A stretch of 64,000 nucleotides of DNA, from the NCBI RefSeq assembly GCF_030010555.1, contig NZ_JASCQP010000028.1:1-64000 (forward strand), given 5' to 3'. Positions 35,831-45,414 of this stretch are shown piece by piece. Made by a program: the position numbers and the translations under genes. The stretch is from Halomonas rhizosphaerae. GTDB taxonomy: Bacteria; Pseudomonadota; Gammaproteobacteria; Pseudomonadales; Halomonadaceae. The notes beneath the pieces were generated by a model, which saw only the letters and a program-made list of their open reading frames with translations, did not search any database and was not told the DNA's origin. Position 1 is the first letter of the stretch, and every line of letters starts with the position of its first letter.

Positions 35831-35874
35831 TTGTAGTGGAGTTGTATGCTAGAAGACAACGGGAGTGGTGGAAA

Positions 35875-37050
35875 ATGATGAAAAAGAATAGTGGGTTGCC
35901 TGTGGTCGTAACAGCAATAACCTCGCAAGGTAGTGCCACGCTCGTACGTGGACAGTTGAATTATTTAAAGGACAATGGTTTCGATCCGGTCCTGCTTTCC
36001 TCTCCTGGCGAGAGTGTCAGAAAGCTGGCTTCATCTGAGGGAATCAGACTCTATGAAATTCCCATGGTGCGCGACCCTAGTCCTCTTAAAGATATTGTTT
36101 CCCTTGTTCGTATTATTTTTCTTTTTATACGGATCCGCCCAGATATTGTTAATGCAGGGACTCCCAAGGCCGGCTTCTTGTGTATGGTAGCGTCGTATGT
36201 CTGTCGTGTTCGTGGGAGAATTTACACAATACGAGGGTTTCGCCATGAGTCCCTGTCAGGCATCCCTTGCGCTATCATGAAACGTGTTGAGAAAATCTCT
36301 TGCTTCCTTGCGACGCAGGTAGTTTGTATCAGCGCTAGCGTTGGTGAAAAGGGATTAGAAGATGGAATATTGCAACCAGGGCAATACAAGTTGAATGGGA
36401 TTGGGAGTAGTAATGGTATTAATTTAAATAGATTTGATCCATGCCGAACCGATTTGACGCCCGTGAATGATTTGAAAAAACAATTTGGAGTGAAAGCAGA
36501 TGACTTTGTCATTGGCTTCGTTGGCAGGCTCATTGACCGAAAGGGCGTTGATGAACTCGTTGAGGCTTTCTCAGGAATCAAGGTATCACACCCTAGAGCA
36601 AAATTGCTCTTGATAGGTCCTACCGAACGGCAGCAGTGTGTTTCAGAGTTGACCATGCAGCGTATAGAATCTGATGAGGATATTATCAGTTTGGGGTTTG
36701 TAAAAGATATCGAGAATTACTATCGCATGATGGACCTCCTTGTCTTACCCGCGCATTGGGAGGGATTTGGTAATGTTCTGATCGAGGCGGCTGCGATGGG
36801 TGTACCTACAGTGACTTGTGACGTCACAGGCACCAAGGATGCTGTATCTGATGGATTCAATGGAACGCTCGTGCCAGTGAAGAACGTTGGTGCATTAGCC
36901 AGCGCGATAACTGACTACATTGTTGATGATGATTTGAGAAAAATGCATGGTAAAAATGGGACGGTTTGGGCGAAGAAATTCAGTAATGTCGTCGTGTGGT
37001 CTGGTCTGGTGAATCTTTATCGTTCGATGCTTATATACGATACTCAATGA
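35875..37050 (+). CDS. Glycosyltransferase family 4
   Basis: A 391-residue GT-B enzyme. I start at ATG 35875 (GGGAG upstream); GTG 35836 would add 13 residues. The acceptor domain has SQGSATLVRGQLNYLKDNGF, and VNAGTPKAGFLCM and YTIRGFRHES match WcaA/CapM-like GT4 proteins. The donor domain shows FVIGFVGRLIDRKGVDELVE, LLLIGPTERQ and the E-x7-E motif EGFGNVLIEAAAMGVPTV. It likely adds an internal sugar of the repeat. The GC content is low, and it is the last complete gene of the AT-rich part before a gap of about 400 bp. Confidence 0.88.
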   Translation: MMKKNSGLPVVVTAITSQGSATLVRGQLNYLKDNGFDPVLLSSPGESVRKLASSEGIRLYEIPMVRDPSPLKDIVSLVRIIFLFIRIRPDIVNAGTPKAGFLCMVASYVCRVRGRIYTIRGFRHESLSGIPCAIMKRVEKISCFLATQVVCISASVGEKGLEDGILQPGQYKLNGIGSSNGINLNRFDPCRTDLTPVNDLKKQFGVKADDFVIGFVGRLIDRKGVDELVEAFSGIKVSHPRAKLLLIGPTERQQCVSELTMQRIESDEDIISLGFVKDIENYYRMMDLLVLPAHWEGFGNVLIEAAAMGVPTVTCDVTGTKDAVSDGFNGTLVPVKNVGALASAITDYIVDDDLRKMHGKNGTVWAKKFSNVVVWSGLVNLYRSMLIYDTQ

Positions 37051-37453
37051 GCGTTGAGGCTAACATATTTCTATCAAGTGGTTTGAATCTCATGTGTTTG
37101 ATTCTTCTGGATTTTTTAGTTTCATCGCAGTTTGGCGTGGATCCTGCCAGCAGGAGGTCACGGCTTGACGCTGCGACTCCCCTTTTACCTGCCGCCCACG
37201 CTATTAGATGGAAAAGTGCATCCTTCACACAGTCAATATGCAGCATGATTTTTTGCGATATTGAGTATGAAGAAAATGGTATACGCAAAGGCCAGGATTT
37301 CTTGTAAGATTATGTGTACATTGTAGTGATATGTATCTTTATGAAGTTACAGGTTACAAAACTACAATGGGTGCCATCTCCTTTCTACTCTGAGGTGGCG
37401 TGGTCAAACGGAAGGCTCTATCGCCTCCCCAACACCCGGCATTGCATACTATT
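37051..37453. other. Gap between GT4 and rmlB without a recognised gene
   Basis: About 400 bp. The frames here are short and disrupted, with no ribosome site, and look like degraded coding sequence, but I cannot assign a family. A small palindrome CCTGCCAGCAGG lies near 37143. Composition shifts here from the AT-rich segment to the rml genes, so this may be an old recombination junction. Confidence 0.35.
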
Positions 37454-38518
37454 ATGAAATACTTGATAACAGGCGGTGCGGGTTTCATCGGTTCGGCTTT
37501 GGTTCGCCATATCATCACCAATACGCCGAACCAGGTGGTTAACGTCGATAAGTTGACTTATGCCGGGAACCTGGAATCTTTGCTTGGGGTGTCGCAGAGC
37601 TCAAATTATGCATTTGAACAAGTGGATATTTGTGATGCCAATAAGTTAACGGCCATTTTTTCACGGTATCAACCGGATGTTGTGATGCACCTGGCAGCCG
37701 AGAGTCATGTCGATCGTTCCATTGATGGACCCAGGGCCTTCGTCGACACCAATATCACTGGTACCTATACCTTACTAGAGGTATCAAGACGTTACTGGTC
37801 TGACCTGTCCATTACCCGGCAGAAGGCTTTCAGGTTTCTGCATGTCTCTACCGATGAGGTTTTTGGGGATCTGGGCAGTTGCACCGAAAGGTTCACGGAA
37901 GAGACGCGCTATGCTCCCAGCTCGCCTTATGCTGCCAGTAAGGCGAGTGCGGACCATCTTGTTCGTGCCTGGCGACGTACGTATGGTTTGCCCACGTTGG
38001 TGACAAACTGTTCCAACAACTATGGTCCTTACCATTATCCCGAGAAAATGATCCCCTTGATGATATTGAATGCTCTGGAAAGGAAGCCATTGCCAATTTA
38101 TGGAGAGGGCCTTCAGGTCAGGGACTGGCTGTATGTTGAAGATCATGCTCGTGCTCTGCATTTGGTTGCAGAAAAGGGGATGCTTGGCGAAACCTATAAT
38201 ATCGGTGGAAGCAGCGAAAGGACAAATATTGATGTGGTGAGGACTCTCTGTACCCTGTTGGATGAATTACGCCCCGCTGAAAATTCATACCATGATCTCA
38301 TTACTCATGTACTCGATCGTCCGGGGCATGACCAACGCTACGCGATTGATGCTGGGAGGATTAGAAGAGAACTGGGGTGGACGCCTCAAGAGACTTTTGA
38401 AAGCGGTATTCGCAAGACAGTCGAGTGGTTTCTCGACAATCTTGACTGGTGCAGGAAGGTTCAGGATGGCGGCTATCAACGAGATCGTCTAGGCATACCG
38501 GGTTGGGAGGTCGCATGA
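37454..38518 (+). CDS. rmlB: dTDP-glucose 4,6-dehydratase
   Basis: 354 residues. I start at the ATG giving [20 protein letters not shown], the usual RmlB opening; the frame is open 54 nt further but that part is not RmlB-like. The enzyme binds NAD (GGAGFIG) and converts dTDP-glucose to dTDP-4-keto-6-deoxyglucose. [27 protein letters not shown] and the catalytic [13 protein letters not shown] (Tyr and Lys) are present, as is [14 protein letters not shown]. It overlaps rmlA by ATGA. No rmlC or rmlD accompanies it, so the product is probably a 4-amino-dideoxy sugar made by the following aminotransferase and not rhamnose. Confidence 0.96.
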   Translation: MKYLITGGAGFIGSALVRHIITNTPNQVVNVDKLTYAGNLESLLGVSQSSNYAFEQVDICDANKLTAIFSRYQPDVVMHLAAESHVDRSIDGPRAFVDTNITGTYTLLEVSRRYWSDLSITRQKAFRFLHVSTDEVFGDLGSCTERFTEETRYAPSSPYAASKASADHLVRAWRRTYGLPTLVTNCSNNYGPYHYPEKMIPLMILNALERKPLPIYGEGLQVRDWLYVEDHARALHLVAEKGMLGETYNIGGSSERTNIDVVRTLCTLLDELRPAENSYHDLITHVLDRPGHDQRYAIDAGRIRRELGWTPQETFESGIRKTVEWFLDNLDWCRKVQDGGYQRDRLGIPGWEVA

Positions 38519-39390
38519 GCATTAGGGGCATCATTCTGGCGGGAGGATCCGGTACACGGCTCTATCCCATCACGTTGGGTATCTCCAAGCAGCTGCTGCC
38601 TATCTACGATAAACCAATGATCTACTATCCGTTGTCTGTACTCATGCTGGCAGGTATCCAGGACATTCTGATCATTACTACGCCGGATGAGCAATATTGT
38701 TTCCAAAGGCTTCTTGGCGATGGAAGTCAGTTCGGTATTAATTTGACGTATGCTGCTCAGCCTAGCCCGGATGGATTAGCTCAGGCATTCATCATCGGGG
38801 AGACATTCATCGGAAACGACAGAGTATGCTTGGCCCTTGGGGATAATATTTTCTATGGTCCGGGATTTTCCCCGGTACTAAGGGAAGCTGCAGAGCGTGA
38901 GGAGGGCGCAACGGTATTCGGTTACCTTGTTAAGGATCCTGAGCGCTTTGGAGTTGTGGAGTTCGATGATCATAAACGAGCCGTATCCATTGAAGAAAAG
39001 CCGAAAAATCCGAGATCACGCTTTGCCGTCACCGGTCTTTATTTTTATGACAACGAGGTGATCGAGCTTGCCAAGCAGGTCGAGCCTTCTTCCCGTGGTG
39101 AGTTGGAAATCACTAGTATAAACCAGGCATACCTGGAGAATAAAAAGCTGAAAGTTGAAGTTCTTGGGCGTGGGTTTGCTTGGCTAGATACCGGTACTCA
39201 TGAGAGTCTGCTCGAAGCGTCACAGTTTGTCGAAACAATAGAAAAGCGGCAAGGTTACAAGATTGCATGCCTTGAAGAGATTGCTTTCAATAACGGTTGG
39301 CTTACAGTCAATGATCTATCGAAAACTGCAAGTGATCTTTCCAAGAACGGTTATGGGAAATACCTTCTCGATTTGGTGAGAGAGCTATGA
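38515..39390 (+). CDS. rmlA: Glucose-1-phosphate thymidylyltransferase
   Basis: 291 residues. It forms dTDP-glucose from dTTP and glucose-1-phosphate, the substrate of RmlB. The nucleotide-binding [46 protein letters not shown] and [20 protein letters not shown] are all typical. I start at the ATG inside the ATGA overlap ([11 protein letters not shown]); a longer frame runs through rmlB. The 3' end overlaps the DegT gene by ATGA, so rmlB, rmlA and the aminotransferase are translationally coupled. Confidence 0.96.
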   Translation: MSIRGIILAGGSGTRLYPITLGISKQLLPIYDKPMIYYPLSVLMLAGIQDILIITTPDEQYCFQRLLGDGSQFGINLTYAAQPSPDGLAQAFIIGETFIGNDRVCLALGDNIFYGPGFSPVLREAAEREEGATVFGYLVKDPERFGVVEFDDHKRAVSIEEKPKNPRSRFAVTGLYFYDNEVIELAKQVEPSSRGELEITSINQAYLENKKLKVEVLGRGFAWLDTGTHESLLEASQFVETIEKRQGYKIACLEEIAFNNGWLTVNDLSKTASDLSKNGYGKYLLDLVREL

Positions 39391-40493
39391 TTCCTGTCTC
39401 GCGGCCCTATCTTCCCGATCGTTCAAGGTTGAATAAATATATCGACAGAATATATTCAAGCTGTTGCTTGACAAATAATGGTGAACTTTTAAAAGAGTTG
39501 ACCCTCCGCTTGGAAGAATATTTGGGTGTGACCAACCTATTGCTAGTAGGTAATGGCACTCTTGCACTGCAGGTTGCATACCGTGCGCTAGGGTTAGGAA
39601 GAGATGGCGAGCGAGCTTCTGAGGCCATTACGACTCCTTTTAGTTTCATCGCTACCAGTAGCTCACTCAAATGGGAGGGAGTCCAGCCTGTCTTCGCCGA
39701 TATTGACTCTGAAACCTGGTGTCTGGACCCTGGCCAGGTCGAACGGAACATAAATGAAAGAACTGTTGGCTTGGTTCCGGTTCATGTATTCGGCAATGGA
39801 TGTGACATCGAGGCATTGGACAGAATAGCCAAGCATCATGGTCTCAAAGTGATCTATGATGGTGCTCACGCCTTTGGTGTAAAGTTTAAAGGTCGTAGTA
39901 TTCTCCAGCATGGTGATGCCACAACCTTGAGTTTTCATGCCACGAAGCTCTTCCACACCATAGAGGGTGGAGCCATCATCTTTCGGCATCGTGACAGCTT
40001 GGATAAGGCAAAGCTGATGATCAATTTTGGCTTATCAGAAGATTCGAGTATTGTTTCTCTCGGTATTAACTGCAAGATGAACGAATTTCAGGCGGCCATG
40101 GGGCTTTGCGTGCTAGATGACATCGGCACTATTATTGCGTCGCGAATGGAAATCTGCAGCCAATACCAACGATCCCTGGAAGGGTGGGTCGGGTTCCAGC
40201 GACATAATCCCAGCTGTACGAAAAACTACGCTTACTTTCCTGTTTTGTTTGATAATGAAGCAGAACTCATCAAAGTGAAAAAGGCCCTTGAGGAGCGTGG
40301 TTTCTTCCCGAGAAGATACTTTTATCCCTCTCTAGAATCAGTTTCGCACATTGCAGCTTTCGATACGATACAAGAGAAATCACGAAGGGTTTCTGAACAA
40401 GTGCTCTGCTTGCCTGTATTCCCCGGGCTGAGCATGGCTGAAGTCGAACTTGTATGTGAACTAATCAAGAAATGTGTATCAAGAACCTCTTGA
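39387..40493 (+). CDS. DegT/DnrJ-family sugar aminotransferase (VioA-like)
   Basis: A 368-residue PLP-dependent transaminase. The PLP lysine is Lys187 in [15 protein letters not shown], with the phosphate pocket residues in [12 protein letters not shown] and the acid in [11 protein letters not shown]. The SFHATK-FHT-EGGA form is that of enzymes aminating dTDP-4-keto-6-deoxyglucose, such as VioA, which makes dTDP-4-amino-4,6-dideoxyglucose. The coupling to rmlB and rmlA supports this directly. The formyltransferase at 28317 could then give an N-formyl sugar. A 3-amino product (FdtB type) cannot be excluded, but no 3,4-ketoisomerase is visible. Confidence 0.85.
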   Translation: MIPVSRPYLPDRSRLNKYIDRIYSSCCLTNNGELLKELTLRLEEYLGVTNLLLVGNGTLALQVAYRALGLGRDGERASEAITTPFSFIATSSSLKWEGVQPVFADIDSETWCLDPGQVERNINERTVGLVPVHVFGNGCDIEALDRIAKHHGLKVIYDGAHAFGVKFKGRSILQHGDATTLSFHATKLFHTIEGGAIIFRHRDSLDKAKLMINFGLSEDSSIVSLGINCKMNEFQAAMGLCVLDDIGTIIASRMEICSQYQRSLEGWVGFQRHNPSCTKNYAYFPVLFDNEAELIKVKKALEERGFFPRRYFYPSLESVSHIAAFDTIQEKSRRVSEQVLCLPVFPGLSMAEVELVCELIKKCVSRTS

Positions 40494-40514
40494 TGTAATG
40501 CTTCGGCGACCAAT

Positions 40515-42827
40515 ATGAACGGTGATGCCATGAACAGAATGATGAATCAAAACTATGAAGAAGTCGATCTTGGGAGACTCTTCGGCCTGCTGTTGGACCA
40601 TAAATGGTTGATCCTGTTCATCACCTTGGTGTTTGCTTCAATGGGAGTGGTGTATGCGATGCTTGCTACTCCGATCTATCGTGGTGATGCCTTAGTGCAA
40701 GTGGAGCGGCGGGGCACTGTCAATCCACTTGAGGAGATAGCCACGAGTATACGGGGTGAGGAGAGTGAGAGTAGCACAGCTGCAGAGGTGCAGATTCTGC
40801 GGTCGCGCATGGTGCTGGGTGAGGTTGTCGATCGTATGGGGCTGGATACGGAGGTCATCCCGAAAGCCTTGCCGATCATTGGCAGATATATCCAGAGACA
40901 AGGAATCCCACGACCTTCTTTCGACACGGGCAGTATCGCTATTGCCGAGTCCCTCTCCGATGCCTTGAAGGGCAGCATATCGTTGCCTGATGCTCTGAAG
41001 GGTAGTCTCAGCGTTCTCAAGGGCCAGTCGGTCGTGTGGGGCAGCGAATGGCTTGAGCTCGGATATCTGGAGGTGGTGGAACACTTGCGCGGCATCCCGC
41101 TGATCGTGACCGCAGGCCAAGCTGGCCGCTACTCTCTGAGGCTGGACGGCGAGAGCCCCAGGCCCCTAGGCGAAGGACGGGTTGGTGAGCCTTCGCGTTT
41201 CATCGAGGGGGACATTGAGCTTCAGATAGATGCCATGGAAGCCCCTGAGGGGGCGGAGTTCACGCTCTACAAGCACAAACGGACCTCGGCCATTCGCGAT
41301 CTGGCGAGTCGCTTCAACGTCGAAGAAGTGGGCGGAGCACGTGATGCCAACACCGGCATGTTACGCTTGACCCTTACTGGTACCGACCGAGACGAGATCC
41401 GACATTCTTTAAATGCGGTGGCTGAGACCTTCCTCAGCCAGAACGTTCACCGCCAGTCAGCCGAGATCAACGAGAGTCTGGCATTTCTCGAAGAGCAGGC
41501 CCCTGTGCTTCGCTCGCAGCTGCGAGTAGCCGAAGACAGTCTCAACGAGTATCGCGCGAACCAGAATAGTGTCGACCTCACCTCAGAGGCTCAGGCTGCC
41601 ATTCAGCAGTTCGTTGCCCTTGACAGTCAGTTGAATCAACTGGAATTCAGGGAAGCTGACTTGGCGCAGCGTTACACGGTCAACCACCCTACCTATCAGT
41701 CACTGATGCGCCAGAAGCGACAGCTGGAAGAGCAGCGTGCCGAACTGAACGCCAAGGTTGACGATCTTCCGGAAGCGCAGCAGGAAGTGGTTCGCCGGAC
41801 TCGTGACGTGGAAGTCACTCAGGCTATTTACGTCAATGTACTCAACCGGATGCAGGAGTTGCAGGTGGCGCGTGCGGGAACCATTGGTAACGTACGCATC
41901 ATCGATGATGCCGTGGCCGATGCCGGTCCGATAGAGCCTCGTAAGGCGCGAGTCGTGATGTTGGCTACCTTGCTTGGTGGCATTCTGGCAGTAGGCATAG
42001 TACTAGTGCGTGGGTTGCTCAATAGAGGGGTTGAGTTACCGGAACAACTCGAACAGGCTAACTTGCCGGTGTACGCCACGGTACCTCTCTCTAGTGAGCA
42101 AAAGCAGCTGACCAAGAGGGTCAAGCATCGCCGTGACCGCCACGGTCGGGAAATCGTCAGCGGTGTACTGGCCCAGAATGCTCCGACAGATACCGCTATT
42201 GAAGCGCTACGCGGTCTGCGCACTAGCCTTCACTTCGCTATGCTGGAAAGTCACGACAATCGCTTGATGATCACCAGTCCCAGTCCAGGTATTGGGAAGA
42301 GTTTCGTGACCGTCAATCTCTCTGCTATTTGCGCCCAGGCAGGGTTGCGGGTGCTGATGGTAGACGCTGACATGCGTAGAGGGCAACTGCATCATGCCTT
42401 TGGTGACCGCAATGGTGATGGGCTTTCCGCACTGCTGGCAGACCGTGCGAAATTCGAAGAGGTTGTTCGCCATAGTAACATCGAGGGCCTGGACTATATC
42501 CCCCGAGGGGCTGTGCCGCCCAATCCTTCGGAGCTTCTGATGACGGAAGCCTTCAGTCACTTCTGCAATGAGGTGACTGGGCTCTATGATTTGGTGATTT
42601 TTGATACGCCACCCGTCCTGGCCGTGACGGATGCTGCGGTAATTGGTGCGAAATGCGGTACCACACTGCTGGTAGTTCGGTTCCAGGTGAATCCTGTAAG
42701 AGAAGTGCAACTTACTGTGAAGCGCCTCGAGACAGCGGGAGTCATAGTGAAGGGGAGTATTCTCAATGCCATGGAACGTAAGGCCGTTGCTCGCTACGGT
42801 TACAGCTATGGATATAACTATTCATGA
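40515..42827 (+). CDS. wzc: Wzc-type polysaccharide co-polymerase / bacterial tyrosine kinase
   Basis: A 770-residue inner-membrane protein. The Wzz domain starts near residue 15 with a first membrane helix (KWLILFITLVFASMGVV), then a long periplasmic coiled region and a second helix near 485. The cytoplasmic BY-kinase has Walker A SPSPGIGKSF (about 590), Walker A' VLMVDADMRRG (about 612) and Walker B DLVIFDTPP (about 693). A C-terminal tyrosine cluster, RYGYSYGYNYS, is the autophosphorylation tail. A short direct repeat (DALKGS twice, near 155 and 164) lies in the periplasmic part. It controls chain length and export with Wza. A matching low-molecular-weight phosphatase (wzb) is not in the window. 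ATG 40515 or 40530. Confidence 0.95.
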   Translation: MNGDAMNRMMNQNYEEVDLGRLFGLLLDHKWLILFITLVFASMGVVYAMLATPIYRGDALVQVERRGTVNPLEEIATSIRGEESESSTAAEVQILRSRMVLGEVVDRMGLDTEVIPKALPIIGRYIQRQGIPRPSFDTGSIAIAESLSDALKGSISLPDALKGSLSVLKGQSVVWGSEWLELGYLEVVEHLRGIPLIVTAGQAGRYSLRLDGESPRPLGEGRVGEPSRFIEGDIELQIDAMEAPEGAEFTLYKHKRTSAIRDLASRFNVEEVGGARDANTGMLRLTLTGTDRDEIRHSLNAVAETFLSQNVHRQSAEINESLAFLEEQAPVLRSQLRVAEDSLNEYRANQNSVDLTSEAQAAIQQFVALDSQLNQLEFREADLAQRYTVNHPTYQSLMRQKRQLEEQRAELNAKVDDLPEAQQEVVRRTRDVEVTQAIYVNVLNRMQELQVARAGTIGNVRIIDDAVADAGPIEPRKARVVMLATLLGGILAVGIVLVRGLLNRGVELPEQLEQANLPVYATVPLSSEQKQLTKRVKHRRDRHGREIVSGVLAQNAPTDTAIEALRGLRTSLHFAMLESHDNRLMITSPSPGIGKSFVTVNLSAICAQAGLRVLMVDADMRRGQLHHAFGDRNGDGLSALLADRAKFEEVVRHSNIEGLDYIPRGAVPPNPSELLMTEAFSHFCNEVTGLYDLVIFDTPPVLAVTDAAVIGAKCGTTLLVVRFQVNPVREVQLTVKRLETAGVIVKGSILNAMERKAVARYGYSYGYNYS

Positions 42828-42881
42828 CTTACTGCGTCGGAAGATACTCACTCAGCAACCTAAATCAAGGCTGGTCAGCCA

Positions 42882-44684
42882 ATGATTTCTAGTCTGAAGG
42901 ATCTATATCACCTCCTTGCTGGTGAACAGCGCAAACGACTCCTACGGTTACAGTTGTTGGTCGTGCTCATGGCTTTCGCCGAGGTGGCTGGGGTAGTGGC
43001 CATCGGCCCCTTCATGGCGTTGGTCGGTGATATGAGCCGTCTCGAGGGGGATGGCATCATGGCGCGTCTCTATACGTTGACTGGGTTCGACGCACCCGCC
43101 GACTTCCTGTTCTGGATGGGGGTTTCCGTTCTCGCAGCGCTGACCGTTACTTCCTGTATTTCTATGTTCACTGTATGGAGGCTCTCAATGTACGGGCAAC
43201 AGATAGGTGCCGAACTCAGCACTCGTCTCTACCGTCATTACATGCAGCAGCCTTGGTTGTTCCATGCCAATGGAAGCAGCGCACAGTTGACTAACAAGAT
43301 TTCGCAGGAGTGTTCGCGGATTACCGATAAGATCATTGCGCCAATGATGAAGATGAATGCCAGGGTCGTCATGGTCCTGTTCATGTCAATAGCCATTTTC
43401 ATCTTCAATCCTGTAGTGGCGTCAACTGGTGTTATCCTCTTCCTCCTTGTCTATTTTGTTTTGTATCGCACCGTACGTCGGAAGCTGGTATCCAATGGCA
43501 AGGCAATTTCACGTACCCAGCGTGAGCGGTTCAAATTGATGGCCGAAGGTTTCGGCGGAATCAAGGATGCATTGCTATTGGGGCGCCAGCCAGTATTCAA
43601 CCAGCGATTCGAAAAATCCAGCAGACGTCTGGGCAGAGCACGAGGGACAACGAAGGCACTGTCGGAGGTGCCTCGCTATGCCATGGAACTTGTCGCCTTC
43701 GGCTCGATTATCTTTCTGGTGCTGTATTTGCTGTCAGTACATCAAGGTAACTTGGGGGATATCCTGCCGGTGCTGTCCGTTTTTGCTCTCGCGGGACTTA
43801 AACTCTTGCCTGCCTTTCAGCAGATCTATACTAGTATTGCAACTATCAGAGGAAATTTGGCGGCATTCGACAGTATCCGGGATGATCTTTTTGAAAGTCG
43901 TAACGCAGAGTATCAGGATCCTTTACCCGCATCAGCGGCTGGTTTTTTAGATCTTCATCAGACGATTGAGCTTCGTAATGTGTCCTTTCACTACCCGGGG
44001 AAGGAAGAAGCTGCACTGGATGAGCTGTCACTCCTGGTGCCGGTTAATAAGGTCATCGGCCTGGTGGGAGCCTCCGGTTCCGGTAAGTCTACCGCTATTG
44101 ATATCCTGTTGGCTTTAATTGAGCCAGATAGCGGCGACTTGCTGATTGATGGGCAACCACTCGACGAACGGCTGAAGCGGGCATGGCAAAACAGCCTTGG
44201 GTTCGTTCCTCAAGCTATTTTTTTGGCTGACGCCAGCATTCGGGAAAATATTGCCTTCGGTCTTCCGGAGGAGCGAATCGATGATGTTCGCGTAAAGAGA
44301 GCCGCCAGTATGGCTCGCCTGGATGAGCTAATAAATCAGCTTCCCGAGGGACTGGAAACACGCGTCGGCGAGCGTGGTATCCAGCTATCCGGAGGACAGC
44401 GTCAGAGAATCGGGATTGCTCGAGCTTTATATGATGATGCTAGTGTGCTGATTCTCGACGAAGCAACCAGTGCCTTGGATGGCATTACCGAAAAGTTGGT
44501 GATGGATGCGATACACGATTTTTCTGGCAAGAAGACTATCATCATGATTGCTCATCGTCTGGCGACCGTTAAACAGTGTGACTGTATCTATCTCATTGAA
44601 AATGGGCATGTGATAGATCATGGAACCTATGATGAATTGGTCGATAGCAACATTCTGTTTCAGCGCATGGCAATACATGCCTGA
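42882..44684 (+). CDS. ABC transporter with fused permease and ATPase (PglK/Wzk-like lipid-linked oligosaccharide flippase)
   Basis: 600 residues. Six membrane helices (about 20-320) precede one nucleotide-binding domain: Walker A VGASGSGKST (about 396), Q-loop in FVPQAIFLADASIRENIAFG, signature QLSGGQRQR (about 502), Walker B VLILDEATSA (about 522) and switch His in IMIAHRLATV. PglK of Campylobacter and Wzk of Helicobacter have this half-transporter design and flip undecaprenyl-linked glycans. Other export ABC proteins are alternatives. It follows wzc and precedes a PglC-like transferase. As no Wzx is visible, this is the best candidate for moving the repeat unit across the membrane. Confidence 0.82.
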   Translation: MISSLKDLYHLLAGEQRKRLLRLQLLVVLMAFAEVAGVVAIGPFMALVGDMSRLEGDGIMARLYTLTGFDAPADFLFWMGVSVLAALTVTSCISMFTVWRLSMYGQQIGAELSTRLYRHYMQQPWLFHANGSSAQLTNKISQECSRITDKIIAPMMKMNARVVMVLFMSIAIFIFNPVVASTGVILFLLVYFVLYRTVRRKLVSNGKAISRTQRERFKLMAEGFGGIKDALLLGRQPVFNQRFEKSSRRLGRARGTTKALSEVPRYAMELVAFGSIIFLVLYLLSVHQGNLGDILPVLSVFALAGLKLLPAFQQIYTSIATIRGNLAAFDSIRDDLFESRNAEYQDPLPASAAGFLDLHQTIELRNVSFHYPGKEEAALDELSLLVPVNKVIGLVGASGSGKSTAIDILLALIEPDSGDLLIDGQPLDERLKRAWQNSLGFVPQAIFLADASIRENIAFGLPEERIDDVRVKRAASMARLDELINQLPEGLETRVGERGIQLSGGQRQRIGIARALYDDASVLILDEATSALDGITEKLVMDAIHDFSGKKTIIMIAHRLATVKQCDCIYLIENGHVIDHGTYDELVDSNILFQRMAIHA

Positions 44685-44787
44685 GTCGAATCACGTGTCT
44701 TTCCATAAGCGCTGCTGAGATTTCCTCACTTTTTTGCGGCATGTTCGTCAAGCCATTAATCGTTTTTACGATGCGAGAAATTAAACG

Positions 44788-45414
44788 ATGAGTGCAAAGC
44801 GTGGGTTCGACCTCCTCGTGGCCGGTGTGGTTCTGCTGCTGCTGTCACCATTGCTGCTGGTGATAGCGCTGCTGGTTCGCTGGCAACTCGGCTCGCCGGT
44901 ACTGTTCCGGCAGATCCGCCCCGGCCTGCATGGATGTCCCTTCGTGATGCTGAAGTTCCGCAGCATGCGCAATGACCGCGACACGATCGGTACATTGCTG
45001 CCCAACCATCGCCGATTGACACCTTTCGGGTGCTGGCTGAGGGCCACCAGCCTCGACGAGTTGCCTGAACTCTGGAATGTCCTCAGGGGAGACATGAGCC
45101 TGGTGGGTCCTCGGCCACTACTGATGGACTACCTGCCGCTCTATAGCCCTGTACAGTTCCGTCGTCATGAGGTACGCCCCGGTATTACCGGCTGGGCGCA
45201 GGTCAATGGCCGTAACGCCCTCACGTGGGAAGAGAAGTTCTACTACGACATCTGGTATGTCGATCATCGCTCTTTCCGGTTGGATCTCATGATCTTGTTG
45301 TTGACGGTCAGGAAGGTGTTCATTCGTGAAGGTATCTCCCACGCCAATGATGTAGGCATGCCGAGGTTTCAGGGTGCGAAGTCGGCGTACAAAAAAGGCA
45401 ACGAAAATGACTGA
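44788..45414 (+). CDS. Monotopic initiating sugar transferase (PglC-like)
   Basis: A 208-residue phosphoglycosyl transferase. Only one re-entrant hydrophobic helix (residues 8-32) precedes the catalytic domain, so it is the short PglC type, unlike the polytopic enzyme at 744. Motifs are FDLLVAG, SPVLFRQIRPG, MLKFRSM, SLDELPELWNVLRGDMSLVG, GPRPLL and RPGITGWAQVNGRN. PglC-type enzymes use UDP-diNAc-bacillosamine or related UDP-trideoxyhexoses. It overlaps the next gene, an ATP-grasp protein, by 8 nt (ATGACTGA). In Neisseria PglB2 the same two activities are fused in one protein, which makes this pair notable. Confidence 0.9.
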   Translation: MSAKRGFDLLVAGVVLLLLSPLLLVIALLVRWQLGSPVLFRQIRPGLHGCPFVMLKFRSMRNDRDTIGTLLPNHRRLTPFGCWLRATSLDELPELWNVLRGDMSLVGPRPLLMDYLPLYSPVQFRRHEVRPGITGWAQVNGRNALTWEEKFYYDIWYVDHRSFRLDLMILLLTVRKVFIREGISHANDVGMPRFQGAKSAYKKGNEND

